A stretch of DNA of 64,000 nt. Origin: Sphingobacteriaceae bacterium DW12. GTDB taxonomy: Bacteria > Bacteroidota > Bacteroidia > Sphingobacteriales > Sphingobacteriaceae. The DNA lies in the NCBI GenBank assembly GCA_000783305.1, contig JROE01000008.1, positions 230,197-294,196 on the forward strand, given 5' to 3'. Below, piece after piece: positions 17,527 to 27,234 of the stretch. The first letter of the stretch is position 1. Each line of letters opens with the position of its first letter. The notes below the pieces were generated by a model that worked only from the letters and a program-made list of their open reading frames with translations, was not told the DNA's origin and did not search any database. Position numbers and translations under genes: made by a program.

Positions 17527-19794
17527 ATGAAGAAAATCATTCGTATTGCGCGGTTAGAGTTAAGTTTAATGTTCTATTCGCCAATTGCCTGGCTTATCTT
17601 GGGAATAGTTTTTGTCCAATGTGCATTCGTTTATACAGAGACACTCTACGACAAGGAGACTCAGCAGCAATTGGAACGTCCCCTGACCGTATTGACCAGG
17701 ATCCTATTTGCTGGTGATTCAGGCGTATTGCCCAGCATCATGGAGTATATGTATCTATACATCCCGCTATTGACTATGGGCATATTTAGTCGGGAGTATC
17801 AAAGCGGCTCTATCAAGCTACTTCAATCTTCGCCCGTTACGATTAGGCAGATGGTGTTGGGCAAGTACCTTTCACTGATGGCATACGGTTTTATACTGAT
17901 TCTCTTGTTGATGGTTTTCATTGGGTTTGCCTATTTCTCGGTAGAAAGTCTAGATGTAGGATTTATTGTATGTGGTTTTGCGGCTTTATTTCTCCTGATT
18001 TGTGCATATGGCGCCATTGGGCTTTATATGTCCAGTCTGACAGCCTATCAGGTTGTTGCGGCCATCAGTACTTTAGCCGTACTCGCCCTTCTAAATTATA
18101 TCGGCGCCGTAGGTCAGCAGTATGATTGGATTCGCGAACTCACGTATTGGATCAGTATCAGTGGTCGAGCAGAAAATATGGTCAACGGATTGATTACCAC
18201 TAGGGATCTGCTCTACTTTGTATTGGTCATCCTGCTGTTCCTATCCTTTACGATGTTAGGTCTCAGCCACGAGCGTAGCAATGGAAATAAATTTATTAAA
18301 TCAGCACGTTATCTAGCCGTGTTCGCTGCGGTCGTTGTCATCGGTTACCTTTCGTCGTTACCCACCACGACGGTTTATTTTGATACCACCCGAGTCAAGG
18401 ATAGGACACTTTCAGTTTCAGGCCAAGAGATTGCCGGACGCATTCGTGATTCGCTAAAGATTATTAACTACACCAATGTCATCGATTATAAAGCCGCTTA
18501 CGGTGCCTCCCAAAATAGAAATGCAGATGTGCGGCAATTTGAGCAATACCAACGCTTTATCCCGTTCATGGAGATGGAGTATGTAGCCTATTATGATTCT
18601 ACCGAATCATTTGGTTATGACACCACCCAGACTTTGGTCGAAAAAGCTAAAAAATCGGCTGATGCCCTAGGGTTTAATTTCAAGCGTTTATACACTCCTG
18701 CTCAAATGAAGGCGTATCCTTGGGTCGCTCAAGAAGGGAATACTTTTGTTCGATTTGTATCATACAAGGGACAGATGACGCCATTGCGGATGTATGATGA
18801 TCTCATGCAATATCCTAAGGAACCTGAAATATCGGCCGCTCTAAAACGACTCTTAGATGGACCTGCACGTATTGGCGTAGTTTCTGGGAATGGCGAGCGC
18901 TCCAGTAAACAAATGAATGAAGGCGGTCTCAAGATTATTATGAATGGACCAGGGCAGAGAGGAGCCCTTTACAACCAAGGCTTTCAATTAGAACAACTTG
19001 ATTTGGGAGGGGGACATCATATCAGCGATAGTCTTGATGCTATCGTCATTGCCGACCCACAGGTTCCTTATACGGCACAGCAAGTCGCCAAGGTCAAAGA
19101 TTATCTTGACAAAGGAGGGAATATGTTATTGCTCGGAGATGTCAAGCATCATCAAGTTATTAACCCACTCATGCACCTACTTGGACTTACTCTGGAAGAT
19201 GGGATGTTATTACAGGAAAGCGAGAATTTCGAACTTTCTTTATTACAACTGCACTTTGATGCGGCGGCGGCGGATAATGGTTTCAAATTCTATCCTAAGG
19301 CCAAAGTCGTTATGAATGGTGCTTCGGCCATTAAAGTAATCGAGGACAAAGGCTTTGCTATCACACCTCTTTTATATACCGATAGTGCTACCACTTGGAA
19401 TAAGACCGGAGACATCGATTTGAATAAAACCAAGATCACCTTCGACCCTTCCAAAGATACGAAGGCAAAGCTACCCGTCGCTATGATACTGACCCGAGAT
19501 ATGGGGGAGCGTACGCAAAAAATAATGGTTAGCGGAGATGCCGACTATATAAGCAATGCGGAGATGTCGCGGTTCAACATCTCGAGTGTCAATGCGATGT
19601 TTGCACTCCGTACGTTCAAATGGTTCACAGATGGGGTATATCCTGTTTCAGGAGGTCGAGAAGCAGGCAAGGACACTGTTGTGAAAGTCAGTAGACGTGC
19701 CATCAATATTCAAAAAATTCTTCTCATCGGCTTAGTTCCGTTGGTTATTTTGGGAAGCGGTATGTATATCTTAAGAAGAAGAAAACGTAAATAG
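17527..19794 (+). CDS. GldF-GldG-like fused ABC permease 2
   Basis: A 755-aa paralogue of the 750-aa protein with the same layout: ABC-2 membrane domain at about 1-280 (YSPIAWLILGIVFVQ, GIFSREYQSGSIKLLQSSP), GldG-like auxiliary domain (GVVSGNGERSSKQM; KGGNMLLLGDVKHH) and a final membrane helix before a basic tail (RRRKRK). The two copies are clearly related throughout yet diverged, as expected for an obligate heterodimer from tandem duplication. Its gene starts 3 bp after the ATPase gene and ends 19 bp before the M16 peptidase gene. Confidence 0.85.
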   Translation: MKKIIRIARLELSLMFYSPIAWLILGIVFVQCAFVYTETLYDKETQQQLERPLTVLTRILFAGDSGVLPSIMEYMYLYIPLLTMGIFSREYQSGSIKLLQSSPVTIRQMVLGKYLSLMAYGFILILLLMVFIGFAYFSVESLDVGFIVCGFAALFLLICAYGAIGLYMSSLTAYQVVAAISTLAVLALLNYIGAVGQQYDWIRELTYWISISGRAENMVNGLITTRDLLYFVLVILLFLSFTMLGLSHERSNGNKFIKSARYLAVFAAVVVIGYLSSLPTTTVYFDTTRVKDRTLSVSGQEIAGRIRDSLKIINYTNVIDYKAAYGASQNRNADVRQFEQYQRFIPFMEMEYVAYYDSTESFGYDTTQTLVEKAKKSADALGFNFKRLYTPAQMKAYPWVAQEGNTFVRFVSYKGQMTPLRMYDDLMQYPKEPEISAALKRLLDGPARIGVVSGNGERSSKQMNEGGLKIIMNGPGQRGALYNQGFQLEQLDLGGGHHISDSLDAIVIADPQVPYTAQQVAKVKDYLDKGGNMLLLGDVKHHQVINPLMHLLGLTLEDGMLLQESENFELSLLQLHFDAAAADNGFKFYPKAKVVMNGASAIKVIEDKGFAITPLLYTDSATTWNKTGDIDLNKTKITFDPSKDTKAKLPVAMILTRDMGERTQKIMVSGDADYISNAEMSRFNISSVNAMFALRTFKWFTDGVYPVSGGREAGKDTVVKVSRRAINIQKILLIGLVPLVILGSGMYILRRRKRK

Positions 19795-19813
19795 AATTAA
19801 ATAGACGATAATA

Positions 19814-22636
19814 ATGAGTGTATTATTGAAAGGTTTTAAAGCCGTAACGATTTGTTTCATATGTTGGTTCAGCACCGGTGCAGCATTATGCTCACCGGCA
19901 CTGCTGGACTCTGTTCCTACCGATCCAGATGTCCGGATTGGCGTATTGGAAAATGGTTTTACCTACTACATCAGGCAGAATAAAGAACCCAAGGAGCGGG
20001 CAGTTTTATATTTGGTCAATAAGGTTGGATCCGTATTGGAAGAAGACCACGAGCAAGGACTTGCACATTTCCTTGAGCATATGAATTTTAAGGGGACTAC
20101 TCATTTTCCAAAAAATGAGATGATTGATCTATTAGAGCGAATGGGCGTCAAGTTCGGCGCCGATCTCAACGCCTATACTGGATTTGAAGAGACAGTCTAT
20201 CAACTGCCTATCCCCACATCTACCCCTGAGATGACAGCCAAGGGAATAGAAATCCTGCGTGATTGGGCCTCAGGTACGCTGATAGATCCCCACGAGATGG
20301 AGACAGAAAGAGGTGTAATCTTGGAGGAGAAGCGGCAACGGCAAGATGTAAGTATGCGTATTCAGCGACAACTTCTTCCTGTATTGCTCAATAAGGCCAA
20401 GTATATCGATCGTTTCCCAATTGGTACCGAAGAGGTCATTTCCGGAGCCAGTAGACAGACTTTGTTCGATTTTTTCAAGCGATGGTATCGTCCCGATCTT
20501 CAAGCATTTATTGCCGTAGGAGATTTTGATGTAGATCAGGTCCAAGAGCAGGTTATCCAACAATTTGGAAAGCTTAGTAACCCTTTGGATAAGGTCGATA
20601 GACCTGTATACGGTATTAAGCTCGAGGGTGCCAATCAATTTGCTACTATACTCGATCCTGAGTATACACGCTACACCATCCAAATCAACAACAAGCATTA
20701 TCGTGACGATAGTTCTGACGCAGATGGATTACATCGTCAGCTTCTGACTGGCATGTATAATTATATGATTCAAAATAGGATTTCCGAGTTGAATAAGCAA
20801 GAGCATCCCCCTTTCATCTCTGCAAGTAGCTCCATTGGACATCTTTTTCAAAATGTAGATGCCGTCACGACAGTGGTCAATGTCAAGCACGATGGGCATG
20901 AGGTTGGCTTCAAGGCTTTATTAACAGAGATTGAACGTGCCAAGCGATATGGATTTAGCGCATCTGAGTTGCAACGCACCAAAGATGTTATCCTCAATTA
21001 TCAGGAGAAAGCTTACAACGAAAAGGACAAGCAGACATCACAAGGTTTTGTGGACGACTATGTCAAACATTTTCTTCAAGGCGAGTCTATTCCATCACAA
21101 GAATTTTTATATCAATATTATCAAACAGAGGTTCCGCTGGTTACCTTAGCGGATATTCAAGATTTGGTAGACCGATATTATGTAGACACCAATCAAGATA
21201 TTCTGGTTATGGGGCCCGAAAAAGATAAAACTAGTTTACCCACCCAGCAGGATATCGCTTTGTGGATCCGTGAAGTCCGTGACATGGAGTTGGCGGCTTA
21301 TCAAGACCTTGATGTCAGCGCGCAGTTAATGTCTCCCCTCAAGACCGTTTCTTCTGTCAAATCCTCTTCTTTTGACAAGAAGACGGGTACTACCCATTTC
21401 CGTTTACACAACGGGATACACGTATATCTGAAGACCACAGCTTTCAAAAATGACGAAATCAATGTCTACGCTTTTAGTCCCGGAGGATATTCCCAATATC
21501 CCGAAGTCGACTATCAGTCGGCTGTCAATGCAGTGGGTATGGTTACCAGTAGTGGGGTTGGGCAGTGGGATTCAAAGAGTTTGCCCAAACTGCTTGCTGG
21601 CAAGATTGCTGGAGTAAGTCCCTACATCAGCGAAAGATTTGAAGGGTTCCAGGCACAGTCTTCCAAGCGCAATTTGGAAGATATGTTTCAGCTCATGTAT
21701 CTATACGGCACGGCGCCACGTCTAGACAGTCTTCAGTTTCAAGGGTTGATTTCCAATTACAAGAGCTCATTAACCAACCGATATGACAATCCCCAGAATG
21801 TGTTTGCCGATACCGTAAATGCCATCCTCGGTCGTTACCATCCTAGACGCACGGGGCCGAGTCTAGCTAAAGTCGAGCAGATAGATGTCAATAGATCCTA
21901 TGCGATATACCAAGAGCGATTCCGAGATTTTTCTGATTTTAGTTTCATCGTAGTGGGCAGTATTACCGCCGAAGAACTCGTACCTATGCTAGATACGTAT
22001 CTTGCCAATCTCCCTGTGACCAATCGAAAAGAGAAGGGTACAGAGTTGGTGATACCTTCACCTACCGGTTTCTTGAAGAAGGAAATCCGTGCAAATAAAG
22101 AAAACAAAGCCACGGTACAATTGGTTTTTTCTGGTCGATATAAATATAGCCCTCGTCATAATATGGCGATGAATGCGTTAGAGCAAATATTGGAATTCCG
22201 GATGACAGACAGGCTCCGCAAAAAAGAAAGCGGGGTCTATTCTCCTGGCGTTTCGGTCAGCTATAGTAACAAGCCTAGCGAAGAGTATCGTATTGGTATT
22301 TCCTTTGGGTGCGATCCCAATCGAGTAGACGAGCTTATTGCTGCCGTTGAAGAGGAGATTGCACGACTACAATCAGAGGGACCTACAGCTGATGAAGTTC
22401 AGAAGTTTATAGCCGAAAAGAAAGTTTCCAACCAGACCTTGAGAGCGAGTAATAAGTATTGGGTATCTTATTTACTCGGTACTTATCGAGATAAAGCTAG
22501 TCCAGATAGACAACAGTTGAATGATGGGCTCTTGGAACGTCTTACACCGGCCAATATTAAAAAGAACAGCAGCCGATTCCTGTCCAAGCAAAATTATCAA
22601 CAGTTTATTTTGCTTCCTCACGAAGATATTCTTTAA
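19814..22636 (+). CDS. M16-family zinc metallopeptidase (pitrilysin/insulinase type)
   Basis: A 940-aa secreted peptidase with a signal peptide at about 1-26. The inverted zinc motif HFLEH is at residues 85-89 with the third ligand in the ETERGVILEE segment at about 163-172, so the active half is intact. Two further half-domains follow, including an FYLLK-like second M16 domain, giving the expected size for a clamshell peptidase that takes short unfolded peptides. Being last in the sigma/FecR-SusCD-ABC cluster, it likely degrades imported peptides in the periplasm or trims a peptide handled by the ABC unit. A relic of a second copy lies at 4560-4659. Confidence 0.93.
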   Translation: MSVLLKGFKAVTICFICWFSTGAALCSPALLDSVPTDPDVRIGVLENGFTYYIRQNKEPKERAVLYLVNKVGSVLEEDHEQGLAHFLEHMNFKGTTHFPKNEMIDLLERMGVKFGADLNAYTGFEETVYQLPIPTSTPEMTAKGIEILRDWASGTLIDPHEMETERGVILEEKRQRQDVSMRIQRQLLPVLLNKAKYIDRFPIGTEEVISGASRQTLFDFFKRWYRPDLQAFIAVGDFDVDQVQEQVIQQFGKLSNPLDKVDRPVYGIKLEGANQFATILDPEYTRYTIQINNKHYRDDSSDADGLHRQLLTGMYNYMIQNRISELNKQEHPPFISASSSIGHLFQNVDAVTTVVNVKHDGHEVGFKALLTEIERAKRYGFSASELQRTKDVILNYQEKAYNEKDKQTSQGFVDDYVKHFLQGESIPSQEFLYQYYQTEVPLVTLADIQDLVDRYYVDTNQDILVMGPEKDKTSLPTQQDIALWIREVRDMELAAYQDLDVSAQLMSPLKTVSSVKSSSFDKKTGTTHFRLHNGIHVYLKTTAFKNDEINVYAFSPGGYSQYPEVDYQSAVNAVGMVTSSGVGQWDSKSLPKLLAGKIAGVSPYISERFEGFQAQSSKRNLEDMFQLMYLYGTAPRLDSLQFQGLISNYKSSLTNRYDNPQNVFADTVNAILGRYHPRRTGPSLAKVEQIDVNRSYAIYQERFRDFSDFSFIVVGSITAEELVPMLDTYLANLPVTNRKEKGTELVIPSPTGFLKKEIRANKENKATVQLVFSGRYKYSPRHNMAMNALEQILEFRMTDRLRKKESGVYSPGVSVSYSNKPSEEYRIGISFGCDPNRVDELIAAVEEEIARLQSEGPTADEVQKFIAEKKVSNQTLRASNKYWVSYLLGTYRDKASPDRQQLNDGLLERLTPANIKKNSSRFLSKQNYQQFILLPHEDIL

Positions 22637-22651
22637 TCAACCTACCTGATG

Positions 22652-22676
22652 AGGCGGAGCTGCGGTTCCGCCTTTC
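22652..22676 (+). terminator. Terminator after the M16 gene
   Basis: AGGCGGA (22652-22658) pairs with TCCGCCT (22667-22673), followed by a short T-rich stretch (TTTCTT). It sits 16 bp after the stop codon and fits the end of the 5-22.6 kb transcript. Confidence 0.7.
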
Positions 22677-22942
22677 TTCAGTTTTGGCAGCCGCTGACCT
22701 ACTTTTTATGCATCATGCTGATATTCTTTATCCGCGCAGAGTTGCATACATATCTGTACGTTAGTATCCGATAGCTCAATGGTATGTTGTGAATCCTCCC
22801 CGAATAATAAATAGCCCGTATTCTATCTAGGTTGAGCCCTCTGCCATTTTTATAGCGTACAATCGTATCATTTCGATCTAACGATACCGCTGTTGCTATG
22901 ATCGATGAATTATGGGTGCCGCTAAAATTATAGCCAAAACTC

Positions 22943-22980
22943 ACTCCAAAAAATACTCCTTTTTAGGTATTTTTTGGAGT
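22943..22980. terminator. Perfect 14-bp inverted repeat
   Basis: ACTCCAAAAAATAC (22943-22956) and GTATTTTTTGGAGT (22967-22980) are exact reverse complements around a 10-nt loop. It could terminate transcription from either side. The rest of 22677-23041 shows no gene that I can support. Confidence 0.6.
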
Positions 22981-23041
22981 GTTCTTATTTTCGACATTTG
23001 TGATATTATATTAACTGAAAAAAATCATGGGAGGGGTGACC

Positions 23042-23119
23042 ATGAGGACGATTCTAGTTTTGATAGCTATGTCGGGTTGCCCTAGCCTCTTTGAGATCTA
23101 TACTATCACACTATTATGA
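23042..23119 (+). CDS. Possible 25-aa leader peptide
   Basis: A 25-codon frame begins MRTILVLIAMSGC after a purine-rich GGGAGGGG sequence that resembles a Shine-Dalgarno site, unusual for this genome. Its TGA overlaps the ATG of the next gene (ATGA at 23116-23119), which would couple translation. The hydrophobic start ending in SGC could be a degenerate lipoprotein signal. It may be a leader peptide or chance. Confidence 0.3.
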   Translation: MRTILVLIAMSGCPSLFEIYTITLL

Positions 23120-23703
23120 AAAGGATTATTTTATCATTTGCACTAGTCGGCATATTCGCCACTAGTTTTGCACAGAATGCGACGCTCACGAAAGAGGAAA
23201 CTGTAAACTACATCAACAAGAAGTTGGCAGAATGCCACGAGCATAAGAAAACGCCATCTAATGGTAAGCTTACGCCCACTATCGACAATCAATCTATTAG
23301 TCTTTCGGATGCAGGGCTCATCACCAAAACATTGGCTAGGTCTGTAACGTTAAGCGGGGCAGATTGTCCCAACGGAAAGTTGTATGACTATGAAAAATTC
23401 AATGCCGCTCACATTGTCAGTATAGAAGCCGATAAAAATTACGATGAAAGCGAGGCCGTTGGCACTATCAAATTGACGCTGTTGTCTAATACAGGTCATC
23501 AAACAAGTACTGTCGAAGCATATACGAGAGTATTGATGGGTCGTTGTACAGATTGGAAAGAAGTTGATCGAAGTGAAGCGAAGAGTAGTGTTGCATATTT
23601 ATATTATTTAAAGGGAGACCCCACGAATTTCAACAAAGTGAAAAAGGCATTCGAATATTTACGGGATTTGGTGAAAGCCGAGGATGATCCATTTGGTGGT
23701 TAA
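23116..23703 (+). CDS. Secreted protein of unknown function (195 aa)
   Basis: The protein has a clear signal peptide, MKRIILSFALVGIFATSFAQ, and no recognised domain. The mature part contains three Cys (in AECHEHK, ADCPNGK, GRCTDW) that could form disulfides, and alternating polar/hydrophobic strands in the middle. It is followed 19 bp later by another secreted protein, so the two are probably co-transcribed. The annotation rests on the signal peptide and normal codon use. Confidence 0.75.
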   Translation: MKRIILSFALVGIFATSFAQNATLTKEETVNYINKKLAECHEHKKTPSNGKLTPTIDNQSISLSDAGLITKTLARSVTLSGADCPNGKLYDYEKFNAAHIVSIEADKNYDESEAVGTIKLTLLSNTGHQTSTVEAYTRVLMGRCTDWKEVDRSEAKSSVAYLYYLKGDPTNFNKVKKAFEYLRDLVKAEDDPFGG

Positions 23704-23722
23704 ATCTAAATTTCTATAATAT

Positions 23723-25081
23723 ATGAAATCACTTTTTGTCCTCTTTTTCTCCTTGTACGGGTTTGTGCTGTTTGCACAAGATCGGACATCCGGATTATCC
23801 TATGTCGTATCCATTGAATCCAAAGTGCAGGCCTATGAAAAAAATAAAGATAGGATAGCGCAACTCCGGCTAGCATTGCCTGATTTGGAAAATCAATGGA
23901 AGCAAAAGATAAAAGATATATCGGACAAGATTACAGCACTGCTCAAAGAAAGGGACAACTTAGTTGCCGACATGAAGGTTGGAGCCAGGTGCAGTGAATG
24001 TCAAAGGTGGAAGACCGAATTAGAGCAGGAGGGGATAGATTTTCAACAGCATCTGGGCGAGGTCAAAGGATATGCCGTTCCTGCATCCACATCGGAGCTA
24101 GAGGGTGTAAGGAAACAATACAATGAGAAAATAGCTATCCAAAAAGTACAGTTGCAACGATTACAAAAGGGAGACGACGCCGTACAAGCCAATATAAATG
24201 AAACCGACAAATTGACCAAATCCAATGCCTCATTGTGTCGGGAAGTTACGCAATTAAGTAAGGATTACGAGACTGCTGTATTGAAAGAAGCCAGGGCCAA
24301 ACAGGATGGTTTTGTCCAAAAACTTACCGATGTCGTCAATGATATCTTAATATCCAATGACCAATCGGCTATACAGCGTGCTAGAGCGCTCCGATACCAA
24401 GAGGAATTTCAAGTGCAAAGCGAGAAACTAAAGCAACGCCTCGAGATCGAAAACAAGGAACTCAAAGACTTGAAGAATAAGGAAATCGCTCTTAACGATG
24501 AGCTTATCAACACAAAGCAATATCGAAAGGATAGCATTTCAAGCAGTACTCATCCCGAACGGGATTCTTTGCTCCAAATCGTGCAACGTGAAATTAACGA
24601 CCTTAAAGGTAAGAATCAAGCTTTGGCAACTGAAATCTCCTATTTAGATGCCGGTCTAGTTAAAAAAATACAAGATAAAATTGCAGAAATAAAACCTGTA
24701 CTGGACAAAGATATCGCCCATGCGCAGCAACTAGGAGAAAGTGCAACAAAGAATTCGGACCTTTTAAAACAACAATTCGAAGCAGCGATTGCAGTCTGTA
24801 GCAAAGCGAATAATACACTTGTGGCCGCTATCACCGACGAGACCAATCGGATGGTGTCAGCCGGTCGAAAAATCGAATGTCCGGTATGGAATGGGACAGG
24901 TGGAGAAGTAGCTTCTAGTTGGAACCAACTTCTTCCTTGCATCCGCAATCTGGTGTCTGCTGCACAAGTCAATCCATATTGCTCCAAGTGGAATTTGAAA
25001 GATTATTTAGGTCGGTATTTGAGCTTTGTCAACAACCTTGCCCCAGAAGATTTAACCCATGTCAAGAGCAATATACGTTAG
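23723..25081 (+). CDS. Secreted coiled-coil protein (452 aa)
   Basis: After a signal peptide (MKSLFVLFFSLYGFVLFAQ) the chain is dominated by charged heptad-like segments at about residues 25-350, rich in Lys, Glu and Gln, and predicted to be long coiled coils. The C-terminal 90 residues hold several Cys (AVCSK, IECPVWNG, LPCIRN, PYCSKW), suggesting a small disulfide-bonded cap. A CSEC pair is near residue 90. I know no family. With the 195-aa secreted neighbour it may form a periplasmic or surface complex. Confidence 0.75.
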   Translation: MKSLFVLFFSLYGFVLFAQDRTSGLSYVVSIESKVQAYEKNKDRIAQLRLALPDLENQWKQKIKDISDKITALLKERDNLVADMKVGARCSECQRWKTELEQEGIDFQQHLGEVKGYAVPASTSELEGVRKQYNEKIAIQKVQLQRLQKGDDAVQANINETDKLTKSNASLCREVTQLSKDYETAVLKEARAKQDGFVQKLTDVVNDILISNDQSAIQRARALRYQEEFQVQSEKLKQRLEIENKELKDLKNKEIALNDELINTKQYRKDSISSSTHPERDSLLQIVQREINDLKGKNQALATEISYLDAGLVKKIQDKIAEIKPVLDKDIAHAQQLGESATKNSDLLKQQFEAAIAVCSKANNTLVAAITDETNRMVSAGRKIECPVWNGTGGEVASSWNQLLPCIRNLVSAAQVNPYCSKWNLKDYLGRYLSFVNNLAPEDLTHVKSNIR

Positions 25082-25192
25082 GAGTCCCCTTGATCTCCCT
25101 TGTATCGTTTTTTACCTATAGGTCGATAGCCAAATTTTCGAATGATTTCCTATATTAGATTATCAATTCACGATACAAGCAGATTCAATCCA

Positions 25193-26395
25193 ATGAAGCA
25201 AAAGGTAAATCTTATAGTTTTTCTTTTATTAGCAGTACTTACCTCTACACCCTCCAAGGGCCAAGAGATGACAACCCAGCAATATGTCGAAGACATAGAA
25301 TTTTTTGGTCATGAATTAACGCAGCGGCATAAGAATCTATTTGCCAAGATTAGTAAAGAAGATTTTTTGAACAAGCTATCCCAAGTAAAAGAGCAAAGCT
25401 TGACCAAACAAAGCTTTGTTATCGCACTACTTAAGCTTATAAAAGAGATTGGTGACGAACACACGATGATATTTGAGTCCAACTACCCTAAAGCGTACCC
25501 CATAAGGTTTGATATCTTTAAAGAAGGGATATTTGTAGTTGCTGCAGATCAGTCCAATCCAGAGCTTTTGTATCAACAGCTCGACGGGATTGAAGATCAT
25601 GCAACAGACCAAATAATCAAAGCGTTAACAACCCTGATTAAAGAAGGCAATCCATCCTATTATGATGTCTATTTAACACGTATGCTTGCCAACCCAACGA
25701 TTTTAAACGGAATCGGTATATCACGTTCTGACCTGAAAACAGACTTCATTTTAGCAGGCAAACGGCATACCTGTTATCCCGACGAACCGCAAAGGGCCAA
25801 AATCCAAGCGCCTCTGTTGAGGTATAGTAATAATGATAATTATTGGTACAGCCTTATTGACAATCAACAAACCTTATATTTTAACTATCAAAATTGTAGT
25901 GAGCAAGTAGGAAAGCCCTTTGAGGCTTTCAGTCAGCAACTGTTTCAAGAAGTGGAGACTGGACGACCAAAACGAATTATTATAGATCTTCGAAATAATA
26001 GCGGAGGTAATTCCGCTATTTTGCAGCCATTTTTGGAGAAATTGAAAGAAAGTAGTTTAAATACAAAAGGTGCACTTTATGTATTGATAGGGAAAAATAC
26101 TTTTTCCTCGGCGTTAATGAATGCTGTTGACTTGAAGAGGAACTATAACTCCATTCTCGTCGGAGAACTTACAAGTGGAAGTGTCAATCATTATGGCGAA
26201 ATAAGGGGTTTTCAATTGCCACATTCAAAATTAGAAATCGGTTATTCGACCCGGTATTGGGAAGTCTGGAAAGGATATGAAGGAGGCCTGAAACCTGATC
26301 ATCCAATCGTCTATTCCATACATAATTTCAAGGCAGGTAAAGATGAAGCCATCGACTACGTGCTAACGCAAGAGGCTGCGACATCGGCAAAGTAG
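25193..26395 (+). CDS. S41-family (tail-specific-like) peptidase, secreted
   Basis: The start at 25193 gives a clean signal peptide (MKQKVNLIVFLLLAVLTS); an in-frame ATG at 25142 would put 17 extra residues before it. The protein is about 400 aa. The C-terminal half has S41 core motifs: PKRIIIDLRNNSGGN, then YVLIGKNTFSSALMNAVDL with the candidate nucleophile Ser, then VGELTSGSVNHYGE. No PDZ domain is evident. Many Bacteroidota encode such secreted S41 homologues. A pair of inverted repeats follows the gene. Confidence 0.85.
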   Translation: MKQKVNLIVFLLLAVLTSTPSKGQEMTTQQYVEDIEFFGHELTQRHKNLFAKISKEDFLNKLSQVKEQSLTKQSFVIALLKLIKEIGDEHTMIFESNYPKAYPIRFDIFKEGIFVVAADQSNPELLYQQLDGIEDHATDQIIKALTTLIKEGNPSYYDVYLTRMLANPTILNGIGISRSDLKTDFILAGKRHTCYPDEPQRAKIQAPLLRYSNNDNYWYSLIDNQQTLYFNYQNCSEQVGKPFEAFSQQLFQEVETGRPKRIIIDLRNNSGGNSAILQPFLEKLKESSLNTKGALYVLIGKNTFSSALMNAVDLKRNYNSILVGELTSGSVNHYGEIRGFQLPHSKLEIGYSTRYWEVWKGYEGGLKPDHPIVYSIHNFKAGKDEAIDYVLTQEAATSAK

Positions 26396-26402
26396 CGATA
26401 GG

Positions 26403-26465
26403 CTACCCTAGGGTAGTTGTTTTAATAGAATTTGGATTAGGCTCATTTGACCCACTAGTCAAATG
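26403..26465 (+). terminator. Two hairpins after the S41 peptidase gene
   Basis: CTACCCTAGGGTAG (26403-26416) is a perfect 14-bp palindrome followed by TTGTTTT. CATTTGAC (26444-26451) and GTCAAATG (26458-26465) form a second perfect 8-bp stem. Together they probably end the 25.2-26.4 kb transcript. The remaining 26466-26832 is AT-rich, especially after 26620, and I see no gene in it. Confidence 0.55.
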
Positions 26466-26832
26466 TATCACTCCCTTTTGTTCGCTCATCTAGCAGGGAG
26501 CGTGTCTCCGAAGTCTACCAACTTTACCTAGGATTTGATTCGCAGCCACTAGTGTGGTTCAGGCTCTGTAGGTTCAAAGCAGAGGATGCTTTAATAGTAT
26601 GAAAGCTGCCATCCTAAATTTCTTTATAAAACAAGTTTTAATTTTCATACTTATACGAGGGTTTAATAGTCAGTGTATTTTTAATACTTAGTTGCTAACA
26701 TTCAGGCTCGTTTAAGAGAAATTATAGAAATAATCAAATTTATCCATATATTTTTTTATATTTATATTTAATTATTTAAATTGTATTTGCTTACTTGTAA
26801 TAAGTAGAAAAACTAAAAACCTTAATTAAATT

Positions 26833-27234
26833 ATGAAAAAAAATCTTATTATCTTTGTATTGACAATATTTGTCGGATTATTCTCTTTGAGTGCAGGTAG
26901 ATTAGATAATCCCGCTTTCTCGACGAATCAAATTGTTGGGGTTGTTACAGAATGTCATACAAATCCTGTTGTTAAGTTAGCTGGAGCAACAATTAAAATT
27001 ACGCGTTTAGGTAATCCAAATACGCCTGTCGCTACCATCACTGCTGGACCTAATGGAGATTTCCATGTAGGATACGTCGCTGCCGGCTCTTATAAAATCG
27101 AAGTTCGCCTTTTAGGGTATGTCACAATAGAACAGACGTTCGGCATTCCAGATTCAAATTCGCCCCAAACGGTCAATTTAGAAATGTGTACTATGGAAGA
27201 AACCACGAACTTATTAAATGAAATTTTATGGTAA
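26833..27234 (+). CDS. Secreted carboxypeptidase-regulatory-like domain protein
   Basis: A 133-aa protein with signal peptide MKKNLIIFVLTIFVGLFSLSAG and one carboxypeptidase-regulatory-like (CarboxypepD_reg) beta-sandwich at about 33-120: IVGVVTECHTNPVVKLAGAT, GPNGDFHVGYVAAGSYKIEV, LLGYVT. That domain is the usual N-terminal domain of SusC receptors, and the tail LLNEIL resembles the linker before a plug, yet the protein stops there. The gene overlaps the next one by 7 bp (ATGGTAA), so the two are coupled. It is more AT-rich than the SusCD regulon. Confidence 0.8.
   Translation: MKKNLIIFVLTIFVGLFSLSAGRLDNPAFSTNQIVGVVTECHTNPVVKLAGATIKITRLGNPNTPVATITAGPNGDFHVGYVAAGSYKIEVRLLGYVTIEQTFGIPDSNSPQTVNLEMCTMEETTNLLNEILW

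Noticed and set aside
22699..22944. Minus-strand frame of 81 codons starting GTG
   Set aside because: The start lies inside the perfect inverted repeat, the composition is not convincing and no motif is present. A decayed gene cannot be excluded.
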